Source: Betaproteobacteria bacterium HGW-Betaproteobacteria-3
GTDB taxonomy: Bacteria; Pseudomonadota; Gammaproteobacteria; Burkholderiales; Burkholderiaceae_C
DNA: 64,000 nucleotides
NCBI GenBank assembly: GCA_002842205.1
Contig: PHCI01000008.1
Location: forward strand, 62,001 to 126,000
Direction of reading: 5' to 3'
Part shown: in pieces, positions 25,023 to 32,755 of the stretch
Numbering within the stretch: the first letter of the stretch is position 1
Layout: each line of letters starts with the position of its first letter
Translations under genes and position numbers: made by a program
The notes under the pieces: generated by a model
Databases searched by the model: none
The model's input: only the letters and a program-made list of their open reading frames with translations
What the model was told of the DNA's origin: nothing

Positions 25023-26399
25023 ATGGCCAAAGAAAAAACGATCTACAGCTGCACCGAATGCGGCGGCACCAGTGCCAAGTGGCTGGGCAAATGCCCGCAG
25101 TGCGAGGCGTGGAACACCCTGGTGGAGTCGGTCGCTCCGTCGGCGGCGCCCGCGCGCAACCGCTTTGCCTCGCTGGCCAAAACGGCCGAAGTCGCCACGC
25201 TGGGCGACATCGAGGCGACCGACATGGCGCGCACCCCCACCGGCATCGACGAACTGGACCGGGTGCTCGGTGGCGGCATCGTGGACGGTGGGGTGGTGTT
25301 GATCGGCGGCGATCCGGGCATCGGCAAATCGACCCTGCTGCTGCAGGCGCTGGACGGCCTGCAGCGGCGCGACGTTTCCACCCTGTACGTGACGGGCGAA
25401 GAGTCCGGCGCCCAGGTGGCGCTGCGCTCGCGCCGACTGGGCCTGGACCACTCACAGGTCAAGGTGCTCGCCGAGATCCAGCTCGACAAGATTCTGGCCA
25501 CGCTGGCGAAAACCCGGCCGGCCATCGCGGTGATTGATTCGATCCAGACCGTGTATTCGGACGAACTGACCTCAGCCCCGGGTTCGGTCGCGCAGGTGCG
25601 CGAATGCGCGGCGCACCTGACCCGCACCGCCAAGGCCAGCGGGGTGTGCATCGTGCTGGTGGGCCACGTCACCAAAGAGGGCGCCTTGGCCGGCCCCCGC
25701 GTGCTGGAGCACATGGTGGACACCGTGCTGTACTTTGAAGGCGACACCCATTCGAGCTTTCGGCTGGTGCGTGCCATCAAGAACCGCTTTGGCGCCGTGA
25801 ACGAGATCGGCGTGTTTGCCATGACCGAGCGCGGCCTGAAGGGCGTGACCAACCCCAGCGCCATCTTCCTGAGCCAGCACAGCGAGCCGGTGCCCGGCAG
25901 CTGCGTGCTGGTCACGCTGGAGGGCACGCGGCCCATGCTGGTGGAGGTTCAGGCGCTGGTGGACAGCGGCGGCCCGAGCCCGCGGCGCCTTTCGGTGGGG
26001 CTGGACCGTGACCGGTTGGCCATGCTGCTGGCGGTACTGCACCGGCATGCGGGCATTGCCTGCATGGACCAGGACGTTTTTGTCAACGCGGTGGGCGGCG
26101 TGCGCATCACCGAGCCGGCCGCCGACCTGGCCGTGATGCTGGCCATCACCTCCAGCCTGCGCGGCAAGCCGCTGCCCAAGGGCTTCCTGGCCTTTGGCGA
26201 AGTCGGCCTGGCGGGCGAAGTGCGCCCCGCCCCGCGCGGGCAGGAGCGGCTGCGCGAGGCAGCCAAGCTCGGTTTTTCGGTGGCCGTGGTGCCCAAGGCC
26301 AACGCGCCCAAAAAGAACGACAAGGCCTTTGAGGGCCTGACCATTCATCCCGTGGAGCGGATCGAGCAGGCCATCGAGCTGGTTCGCAGTCTGGGCTGA
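25023..26399 (+). CDS. radA: DNA repair protein RadA (Sms)
   Basis: This 458-residue protein has three parts: a C4 zinc finger (C10, C13, C24, C27), a RecA-like ATPase with Walker A GGDPGIGKST near residue 95 and the RadA-specific KNRFG near residue 255, and a C-terminal Lon-protease-like domain (LSVGLDRDRLAMLLAVLHRHAG, GFLAFGEVGLAGEVRP). RadA is a DnaB-like helicase acting at recombination intermediates. The start is fixed by the conserved zinc finger. It usually follows alr in this group; here the hpa block lies in between and is divergent. Confidence 0.95.
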   Translation: MAKEKTIYSCTECGGTSAKWLGKCPQCEAWNTLVESVAPSAAPARNRFASLAKTAEVATLGDIEATDMARTPTGIDELDRVLGGGIVDGGVVLIGGDPGIGKSTLLLQALDGLQRRDVSTLYVTGEESGAQVALRSRRLGLDHSQVKVLAEIQLDKILATLAKTRPAIAVIDSIQTVYSDELTSAPGSVAQVRECAAHLTRTAKASGVCIVLVGHVTKEGALAGPRVLEHMVDTVLYFEGDTHSSFRLVRAIKNRFGAVNEIGVFAMTERGLKGVTNPSAIFLSQHSEPVPGSCVLVTLEGTRPMLVEVQALVDSGGPSPRRLSVGLDRDRLAMLLAVLHRHAGIACMDQDVFVNAVGGVRITEPAADLAVMLAITSSLRGKPLPKGFLAFGEVGLAGEVRPAPRGQERLREAAKLGFSVAVVPKANAPKKNDKAFEGLTIHPVERIEQAIELVRSLG

Positions 26400-26444
26400 C
26401 CCCGGGGCGCCCGGACGACCCCGCCGTCGTAGGACAATCGGGGC

Positions 26445-26879
26445 ATGAATTTCATGAACGTTCTGGTCCCGGTGGGCGGGGTGGTGCTGGTGGCGCTGGC
26501 GTACCGCGCGTACGGCTGGCCCGGGGTTGCGGTGGCGGCGGGCGGCGTTGTGATGTGGGTGCTGCTGCACTTCACCCGCATGATGACGGTGCTCAAACGC
26601 ACCGCCGACCGGCCCGTGGGCTACCTGGCCAGCGCCGTGATGCTCAACGCCAAGCTGCGCCCCGGCATGACGCTGCTGCATGTGATCGCCATGACGCGTT
26701 CGCTGGGCGTGCTGCATTCTGAAAAAGACGTGCAACCCGAGTTCTTCCGCTGGACCGACGAGGGCGGTTCGCGCGTCACGTGTGAATTCCTCAACGGCAA
26801 ACTGGTGCGCTGGGAGCTGTTCCGGCCGCCGCAGGACGGGGCGCAGACGCCCGCCGATTCGGACCGCCCGGCGCCGTAA
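26445..26879 (+). CDS. Small conserved membrane protein of unknown function
   Basis: This 144-residue protein has two hydrophobic segments near the N-terminus (VLVPVGGVVLVALAYRAYGW and GVAVAAGGVVMWVLLHFTRM), then a soluble part beginning MMTVLKRTADRPVGYLASAVMLNAKL and ending in a polar Pro/Asp-rich tail. I do not recognise a functional domain. It lies between radA and ilvE on the same strand, spaced about 45 bases from each, so it may be co-transcribed. ATG 26454 is an alternative start. Confidence 0.7.
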   Translation: MNFMNVLVPVGGVVLVALAYRAYGWPGVAVAAGGVVMWVLLHFTRMMTVLKRTADRPVGYLASAVMLNAKLRPGMTLLHVIAMTRSLGVLHSEKDVQPEFFRWTDEGGSRVTCEFLNGKLVRWELFRPPQDGAQTPADSDRPAP

Positions 26880-26924
26880 AATCAGCAACCTGCCCGCAAC
26901 CGAACGAATCCAAAGGACATTTTC

Positions 26925-27866
26925 ATGAGCCCCGCACTCCCCCCTTCCATGGCAGACCGAGACGGCAAGATCTGGATGGACGGTCAGATGGTGGACTGGC
27001 GCGACGCCAAGATCCACGTGCTCACGCACACCCTGCATTACGGTTGCGGCGCCTTTGAAGGCGTGCGTGCCTACAACACCGACCACGGCACGGCCATCTT
27101 CCGCCTCGAAGAGCACACCGAACGCCTGTTCAACAGCGCCAAGATCCTGCGCATGAAGATCCCGTTCACCAAAGAAGAAGTGAATGAAGCGCAAAAGGCG
27201 GTGGTGCGCGAGAACAAGCTCCAGAGCTGCTACCTGCGCCCGCTGACCTGGATTGGTTCGCAAAAGCTGGGTGTCAGCCCCAGGGGCAACACCATCCATC
27301 TGATGGTGGCGGCCTGGGCCTGGGGCGCCTACCTGGGCGAAGAGGGCATGAAGCGCGGCATCCGCGTCAAAACCTCCAGCTACACGCGCCACCACGTCAA
27401 CATCACGATGACGCAGGCCAAGGCCGTGAGCAATTACACCAACTCGATCCTGGCCAACATGGAAGCGCTGGACGACGGCTACGACGAGGCCTTGCTGCTG
27501 GACAGCTCGGGCTTTGTCAGCGAGGGTGCGGGCGAGAACATTTTCGTCATCAAGAACGGCGTGATCTACACCCCCGACCTGTCGGCCGGCGCGCTCAACG
27601 GCATCACCCGCAACACGGTGTTCCACATCGCCAAGGACCTGGGTCTGGAAATCGTGCAAAAGCGCATCACGCGCGATGAAGTCTATATTTCCGACGAAGC
27701 GTTCTTCACCGGCACCGCCGCCGAAGTCACGCCCATCCGGGAGCTGGACCGCATCGAACTGGGCAGCGGATCGCGCGGGCCCATCACCGAAAAAATCCAG
27801 AGTGCGTTCTTTGACATCGTCAACGGCCGCAACGACAAATACGCCCACTGGCTGGCCAAGGTCTGA
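26925..27866 (+). CDS. ilvE: Branched-chain amino acid aminotransferase
   Basis: This 313-residue class IV PLP aminotransferase has the PLP lysine K166 in MTQAKAVSNYTNS, phosphate-binding and family motifs LLLDSSGFVSEGAGENIF and LNGITRNTVFHIA, and FFTGTAAEVTPI. The N-terminal HTLHYGCGAFEGVRAY is typical of IlvE. It makes or degrades Val, Leu and Ile by transamination with 2-oxoglutarate. AAAGGA precedes the ATG. A zinc-finger gene follows after 60 bases. Confidence 0.95.
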   Translation: MSPALPPSMADRDGKIWMDGQMVDWRDAKIHVLTHTLHYGCGAFEGVRAYNTDHGTAIFRLEEHTERLFNSAKILRMKIPFTKEEVNEAQKAVVRENKLQSCYLRPLTWIGSQKLGVSPRGNTIHLMVAAWAWGAYLGEEGMKRGIRVKTSSYTRHHVNITMTQAKAVSNYTNSILANMEALDDGYDEALLLDSSGFVSEGAGENIFVIKNGVIYTPDLSAGALNGITRNTVFHIAKDLGLEIVQKRITRDEVYISDEAFFTGTAAEVTPIRELDRIELGSGSRGPITEKIQSAFFDIVNGRNDKYAHWLAKV

Positions 27867-27926
27867 ACCCCTTGCGGGACTGCCCGCAGCCGCGCAGCGA
27901 CCCGTCCCGTCCTCGACTGGAATCCC

Positions 27927-28133
27927 ATGAGCAACAGCACCATCGAACTCGCCGCCAAAGACCTCAACGCCCAGGGCGGCATTTTCTGCCCCAGCCCCAA
28001 GGCCGACATGAAGATCTGGAACACGCACCCCAAGGTCTATCTGGATGTGGCCCACACGGGTGAGGCCAAGTGCCCGTATTGCGGCACCGTGTACCGACTC
28101 AAGGCGGGCGAGACGGTTCACGCGGGGCATTGA
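27927..28133 (+). CDS. Zinc-finger domain protein (NDUFS6-like, PF10276 type)
   Basis: This 68-residue protein has zinc ligands likely to be C21 (GGIFCPSP), the histidine region WNTHPKVYLDV and the CPYCG motif, ending YRLKAGETVHAGH. Such small proteins are common in proteobacteria and resemble the zinc-binding tail of mitochondrial complex I subunit NDUFS6; the bacterial role is not established. Its stop codon overlaps the start of the next gene (TGATG), so the glycosyltransferase is translationally coupled to it. Confidence 0.88.
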   Translation: MSNSTIELAAKDLNAQGGIFCPSPKADMKIWNTHPKVYLDVAHTGEAKCPYCGTVYRLKAGETVHAGH

Positions 28134-28957
28134 TGCCGGTTTCGCTGTCGCCTGCGAGCCCGGCGGTGCCGCTGCCGACGCTGACGGTGGCTGTGCTCAC
28201 CAAGAATGAGGCCCATCGCATCGAGCACTGCCTGCGCAGCGCGGCCTTCGCCGACCAGATCGTGGTGGTCGACAGCGGCAGCACCGACGACACCGTGGCG
28301 CGCGCCCGGGCCATGGGCGCCGAGGTGTGGGTGCACGACGACTGGCAGGGTTTCGGCGCGCAGCGCAACCGTCTTCTGGCACATGCCAGCAGCGACTACG
28401 TTTTTTTCCTGGATGCGGACGAAGTCATCACACCGGCACTGCAGGAAGAGATCCGCGCCAACGTGCGGTCAGCCCGGCGTGCGGTCTGGCGGATCCAGTG
28501 GCGCATGGTGGTGTTCGGTCGCGAGCTGAAGTTTTTTCGCTCGCAGTCGAAAGTGGAACGGTTGTTTCGCCGCGACATGCTGCGCGAATACGTGGGCGCG
28601 GTGCATGAACAGGCCGTGCTGCACCCCGAGCCTGACGGTGCCCCGGTGCCGCGGCCGCTGATGCGCGCCAGGCTGTTGCATTACTCGCGCGAAACCGTGC
28701 GCGGCAGCCTGGAGAAGATGACGCAATACGCGATGCTGGGGGCGGCCAAACGCGCCGCGCAGGGCCAGCGCGGTGGCGTGCTGCGCGGGCTGTTGTCGGC
28801 CATTTCGATGTTCATTCGTCTCTACGTGTTCCACCTGGGCTTCCTGTGCGGCGGGGCGGGCTTTGTGCATTGCGTATTCGTTTCCGCCGAGGGATTCTTC
28901 CGCTACGTGGCGCTGGACTACGACCGGGCCAGCCTGGCTTCGGACATTCCGCGCTGA
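28133..28957 (+). CDS. Glycosyltransferase family 2, WaaE/KdtX-like
   Basis: This 274-residue GT-A enzyme has the nucleotide-sugar motif LTVAVLTKNEAHRIEHCLRS, DQIVVVDSGSTDDTV, the metal DxD in VFFLDADEVITP, and RRDMLREYVGAVHEQAV. This layout is close to LPS-core beta-1,4-glucosyltransferases of the WaaE/KdtX group. A C-terminal hydrophobic stretch (ISMFIRLYVFHLGFLCGGAGF) may anchor it to the membrane. The neighbouring downstream gene is an O-antigen-ligase-like protein, consistent with LPS assembly. Confidence 0.87.
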   Translation: MPVSLSPASPAVPLPTLTVAVLTKNEAHRIEHCLRSAAFADQIVVVDSGSTDDTVARARAMGAEVWVHDDWQGFGAQRNRLLAHASSDYVFFLDADEVITPALQEEIRANVRSARRAVWRIQWRMVVFGRELKFFRSQSKVERLFRRDMLREYVGAVHEQAVLHPEPDGAPVPRPLMRARLLHYSRETVRGSLEKMTQYAMLGAAKRAAQGQRGGVLRGLLSAISMFIRLYVFHLGFLCGGAGFVHCVFVSAEGFFRYVALDYDRASLASDIPR

Positions 28958-28996
28958 GCGGTGTTCCCGCGCGCCACGGATGCTGGAACAACCCTG

Positions 28997-30256
28997 ATGC
29001 GCAACACCCCCTTGCGGACGTTCTCGGTCCAGGCGCTGCTCGGCCTTCTTGGGCTGGCGACCGCCTTCACGCCCCTGCATTCCTGGATCGCCGCGCTGGG
29101 CTGGCTCACGCTGGGCCTGCTGGCGCTGGCGTTGACCGACGGCGCGGGACAGCGGGGGGTGCCCGGCCTGATGTCCGCCGCCATGGCGTGGCTGACAGGA
29201 TGCCTGATCGCCGCGACCCTCTGGGCAGCGCAGTCCATCGTCTGGCACGAGCCCTGCTGCAAGGTTTCGGGAGACCTCGACGCGGTGTTGCGACTGATGC
29301 TCGGCGCGGCGTCGATCTATGTCATGGCGCGCGCGCGTTCCCTTGCGCCCAACGGACCCACGGGCAGGTGGCTGTTGTACGCCATTGCGCTGGCTTGCCT
29401 CGTGGCCTTCGGGTTGGCCGCTGTGCGCGGGCGCAACCTGCCGGCCAATCCTATTCCCTGGGCCGTGGCCATCAGCTTTCTGGTTTGCCTGTTGCTGCCG
29501 CGGGTCTTTGACGGGCACGAATCCAAAGGCCGTCGATGGCTCTGCGGCGCCGGCGCGATGTTCGGCCTGGGCGCGGTGGTCTTGAGCCAGTCACGCGGCG
29601 CTTTCGGCGTGTTCCTCTGGGCGTTGTGGCTTGCCCTGTGGATGCATCGACACCACCGCACCACCACGCGCCCGCGCCACCGGGTGGCCGCCACGGCCGT
29701 GCTGCTGTCCGGCTTGCTGGTCGTGGCGGCACTGAACCTGCCTGGCGACCCGTTGCGGCTGAACACCGCCGTGCAGGAAGTCAAAACAGCGCTGCAAGTC
29801 AAGGACTACAACACCTCGTTGGGGGCACGGGTGGCCAACTTCCGGATCGGATGGACGGGGTTTGTGGAGTCGCCCTGGATCGGCCTTGGCGCGACCGAAC
29901 GTATCCACCGCATCCGCTCGGCAGGCGACGAACTGCCGGCCGACCAACGAGCCGCCTTCGCGCACGTGCGCCAGCTTGGTCACGTCCACAACCAATACCT
30001 GAACAACGCGATCGATGGTGGGCTGGTCGGGCTGGCGGGCTTGCTGGCCTTGCAGGTGGGTCTGTGGCTTGCCGCGGCGCGGCTCGGGCGCGTCAACCGC
30101 ACGGCCGGGCTGCAACTCTGGGGGGTGGGCTGGATGCATGCGCTGGCCGGGCTGAGCAACGTCAATCTGGCGCACAACTACTACGTGCTCATGCTGGCGC
30201 TGTCGGTGGGCCTCGTGTTTGCCATGGCGTGGGCAAAGCCGGGCCCGGAGGCCTAA
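28997..30256 (+). CDS. O-antigen ligase/polymerase family membrane protein
   Basis: This 419-residue integral membrane protein has about 11-12 hydrophobic helices and the Wzy_C/WaaL periplasmic loop motif HVHNQYLNNAIDGG, preceded by SPWIGLGATERIHRI. Family members join O-antigen or other glycans to lipid A core, or polymerise O units; PglL-type oligosaccharyltransferases share the fold. Next to a WaaE-like transferase, a WaaL role is plausible. The ATG at 28997 is used; the frame opens at 28961. Its stop overlaps the terminator at 30253. Confidence 0.82.
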   Translation: MRNTPLRTFSVQALLGLLGLATAFTPLHSWIAALGWLTLGLLALALTDGAGQRGVPGLMSAAMAWLTGCLIAATLWAAQSIVWHEPCCKVSGDLDAVLRLMLGAASIYVMARARSLAPNGPTGRWLLYAIALACLVAFGLAAVRGRNLPANPIPWAVAISFLVCLLLPRVFDGHESKGRRWLCGAGAMFGLGAVVLSQSRGAFGVFLWALWLALWMHRHHRTTTRPRHRVAATAVLLSGLLVVAALNLPGDPLRLNTAVQEVKTALQVKDYNTSLGARVANFRIGWTGFVESPWIGLGATERIHRIRSAGDELPADQRAAFAHVRQLGHVHNQYLNNAIDGGLVGLAGLLALQVGLWLAAARLGRVNRTAGLQLWGVGWMHALAGLSNVNLAHNYYVLMLALSVGLVFAMAWAKPGPEA

Positions 30257-30283
30257 AAAAAAGCCACCTTGCGGTGGCTTTGT
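30253..30283 (-). terminator. Terminator hairpin between the ligase and kinase genes
   Basis: AAAGCCACC and GGTGGCTTT form a 9-bp stem around TTGC. The T tract lies on the minus strand (eight T), so it works best for transcripts coming from the histidine kinase side. The TAA of the ligase gene lies in its A run. Confidence 0.75.
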
Positions 30284-30445
30284 AAAGTCCTTGGAAGGAC
30301 GTCGTTGGGATTCGTACGACCTGTGCAGCCGACGCTTTGTCTTGAGGCGCCGACTGCTGCGTGTTGTGACAGCAACTGGGTTGACTTTAAACAATGAACA
30401 CTTTTTGCGCATCCCCCTTTTGAGGGAGAAACGTGTCAAAGGGTG

Positions 30446-30480
30446 ACAAAAATAGGCAATTTGTTTGCATTTTTTGCCTA
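30446..30480 (-). terminator. Rho-independent terminator of the two-component operon
   Basis: On the minus strand TAGGCAA and TTGCCTA pair (7 bp, 14-base loop) and are followed by TTTTTGT. The first arm contains the kinase stop codon. This is the primary terminator; the hairpin at 30253 is a backup. The bases between (30284-30445) show no gene. Confidence 0.75.
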
Positions 30481-31704
30481 AACGTCGATTTTGGGTAATA
30501 TGACCACAAAAGTTGCGCCCCCACCGGGGGTCTCCTCGCACCGGACCTCGCCAAAGTGGCGGGTGACAATGGATTTGACCAGTGACAGCCCCAGGCCGAC
30601 GCCGCCATTGCGTTCACTGGCCCCTGGAAGCCGGTAAAACGGCTCAAAAATCCGTTCCCGCTGATCGGCGGGAATCCCCGGCCCCTTGTCACTGACCTTG
30701 AGCACCGCACGGTCCCCCTGAATGGCCACGCTGACCCGAATTTCGCCAGTGCTGTAGCGGCGTGCGTTTTCCAGCAGATTGCGCAGCACCCGCCGTAGCA
30801 GCTTGGCCACACCCTGCACCACCACGCTGTCGCCGCCCGCGTCCAGCTCGGCGTTGCCGCGGGCGCATTCCTCGGCGGCCAGGCCCGTGAGGTCAACCGG
30901 CTCGACCGTGCCCATGTCGGCCTCGCGGGCGTCGAGCCGGCTGGCCAGCAGGATCTCGTCGATCAACTGGTCGAGCTCAGCAATGTTTCTGGAAATTTCT
31001 TCGCGAAATGCGTTGGGCGTTGCGGACCCTGGCGCCGACGGGCCGCCCATCAACTCCAGCCCCATGCGAATGCGCGCCAGGGGCGAGCGCAATTCGTGAG
31101 AGGCATTGGCCAGCAATGACTTCTGCGACGCCAACAGCGCTTGCTGCGACGCCATGAGGGATTCGATGCGCTCGGCAGCGGCGTTGAAGCGTTGTGAAAG
31201 ATCGGCCACCTCGTCCTGTCCGCGCACCGGAATGCGCACAGACAGGTCGCCGTCACCCCAACGCTGCACGCCCCGTTGCAGGGTTTCCAGTCGCTGTGTC
31301 AGGCGCCGCACGATCGGGTACACCCCCAGGGCCACGGCCAGGCCGACCAGGGCCAGCATCCAGACAAAACCGAACGGGGGGCGCATCCACGGCGGCGGTG
31401 GGCTGGAAGGCGGGCCGCGACGGCGCGAGGGCATGACGATCTGCAAGGTCTGGCCGTCGTTCAGGGTCACCGTGAACTCGGTCGGCTGACCCATCATGCG
31501 TCCGGGGGGCGTCTGCGCCGAGCCCAGCAACTCGCCAGCCATGTTGCGAACCATCACCTCGCGCGGGGGCAGCGTGGGCATGCTGTGCTCGGCGGCAATC
31601 CGCCACGCCCAACCCACGGCCGTGGTGAGCACGGCCACGCCAAACACCACCGCCAGCCAGATGCGAAGGTACAACCGCCGTGAAAACGCGCTGAACAAAG
31701 CCAT
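30478..31704 (-). CDS. Sensor histidine kinase of an OmpR-type two-component system
   Basis: The protein has 408 residues. It has TM1 (LYLRIWLAVVFGVAVLTTAV), a periplasmic domain of about 90 residues ending in a proline-rich stretch, and TM2 (FGFVWMLALVGLAVALGVYP). These are followed by HAMP, an H-box with H203 in ANASHELRSPLARIR, an N-box in LRNLLENARRYS, and G-boxes DKGPGIPADQ and GGVGLGLSL. Its response regulator lies upstream on the same strand, separated by about 255 bases of repeats. The short periplasmic region (PTLPPREVMVRNMAGELLG) suggests envelope or metal sensing, but the signal is not determinable. Confidence 0.92.
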   Translation of the reverse strand: MALFSAFSRRLYLRIWLAVVFGVAVLTTAVGWAWRIAAEHSMPTLPPREVMVRNMAGELLGSAQTPPGRMMGQPTEFTVTLNDGQTLQIVMPSRRRGPPSSPPPPWMRPPFGFVWMLALVGLAVALGVYPIVRRLTQRLETLQRGVQRWGDGDLSVRIPVRGQDEVADLSQRFNAAAERIESLMASQQALLASQKSLLANASHELRSPLARIRMGLELMGGPSAPGSATPNAFREEISRNIAELDQLIDEILLASRLDAREADMGTVEPVDLTGLAAEECARGNAELDAGGDSVVVQGVAKLLRRVLRNLLENARRYSTGEIRVSVAIQGDRAVLKVSDKGPGIPADQRERIFEPFYRLPGASERNGGVGLGLSLVKSIVTRHFGEVRCEETPGGGATFVVILPKIDV

Positions 31705-31714
31705 GATCGCAACT

Positions 31715-31957
31715 ACCCGCGCCGCGCCGCGCCGCTCCAAGCCAGCTCAGCCCCCGAGGGGCCGAGGGCTGCGGCTCCGGGCCTGCCTGCGCAGGGCCGG
31801 ACAGCCCGAAGAGACGCTGCCTGCGGCAGCGTTTCGTACAGCGCAGTACGCGAAGTGGCAAGCGTGGGGGCCAGGAGCGCTGCGCCGGGCCGCTCCCAAG
31901 CAAGCTCAGCCCCCTCGGGGGGCAGCGACCACACGCAGTGAGGGAGCGTGGGGGCCA
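31715..31957 (+). repeat. GC-rich dispersed repeats (second family), two tandem copies
   Basis: The gap between regulator and kinase genes consists of two related units, both beginning with a CGCCG-rich block plus AAGC(C/A)AGCTCAGCCCCC and both ending GCGTGGGGGCC. Unit 1 (about 31718-31873) also carries the hairpins GACGCTGCC-TGC-GGCAGCGT and CGTAC-AGCGCA-GTACG. Unit 2 (about 31877-31955) carries CCCCCTC-GGGGGG. I believe repeats of this sort are common between Comamonadaceae genes. Confidence 0.75.
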
Positions 31958-31959
31958 TA

Positions 31960-32676
31960 CTAATCCTGCTGCTTCGCAAACACATACCCCACACCCCGCA
32001 CCGTCAGGATGCGCTTGGGGTTTTTGGCGTCGGCTTCGATGGCGGCGCGGATGCGGCCCATGTGCACGTCGATCGAGCGGTCAAACGCTTCGAGCTCGCG
32101 GCCGCGCACGGCCTCCATGATCTGGTCGCGCGTGAGCACACGGCCCGCGCGCTCTGCCAGCGCGATCAGCAGGTCAAACTGGTAGGAGGTGAGTTCGCAG
32201 GCCTTGCCCGCCACCGCCACGGTGCGGGCGTCGCGGTCGATCTCGAGCGAGCCAAACTGCAGCGTCTTCAGTGTGGGCGTCGCCCCCTCGACACGGCGGC
32301 GCAGGATGGCGCGCACGCGGGCCAGCAGTTCGCGCGGCTCGAAGGGTTTGGGCAGGTAGTCGTCGGCACCGATCTCCAGCCCGATGATGCGGTCCATCGG
32401 GTCGCCCTTGGCCGTGAGCATGAGCACCGGCACCTGGGCGCGGTCACCCTGCATGGCGCGGATGCGGCGGCAGACCTCCAGGCCGTCGATGTCGGGCAGC
32501 ATGAGGTCCAGAATGACCAGGTCGGGCGCGGGCGCACCCGTGTCGCCCTGAAGGTGGGCCAGGCCCGTGAGCCCGTCCACCGCGTGGGCAAACGCGTAAC
32601 CCGACTGTCCGAGGTACTCGCCGACCATGCCCGCCAGGCGGGAGTCGTCTTCGATCATCAGTAGTTGTGCGCTCAT
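31960..32676 (-). CDS. OmpR/PhoB family response regulator
   Basis: This 238-residue protein has a receiver domain (acidic pair E9/D10, phospho-acceptor D57 in LVILDLMLPDIDG, Lys in YLPKPFEPREL) and a C-terminal winged helix (LTSYQFDLLIALAERAGRVLTRDQ, SIDVHMGRIRAAIE, ILTVRGVGYVFA). It is the likely partner of the kinase downstream on the same strand. The architecture resembles CpxR/OmpR/RstA regulators. The regulon is unknown. Confidence 0.93.
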   Translation of the reverse strand: MSAQLLMIEDDSRLAGMVGEYLGQSGYAFAHAVDGLTGLAHLQGDTGAPAPDLVILDLMLPDIDGLEVCRRIRAMQGDRAQVPVLMLTAKGDPMDRIIGLEIGADDYLPKPFEPRELLARVRAILRRRVEGATPTLKTLQFGSLEIDRDARTVAVAGKACELTSYQFDLLIALAERAGRVLTRDQIMEAVRGRELEAFDRSIDVHMGRIRAAIEADAKNPKRILTVRGVGYVFAKQQD

Positions 32677-32755
32677 GTCTGCAGTTTAGTGGTGCCAGCG
32701 GCCATGGTCATCCGGGCGCACCAAGCGGGCTTGAAGCCGCGGTAAAGTTAAGTAA

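Noticed and set aside
25572-28130. A minus-strand reading frame of about 850 codons opposite radA and ilvE
   Set aside because: It lies antisense to three well-supported genes, has His/Gly/Ala/Arg-rich low-information sequence and no recognisable domain. Long antisense frames are expected at this GC content.
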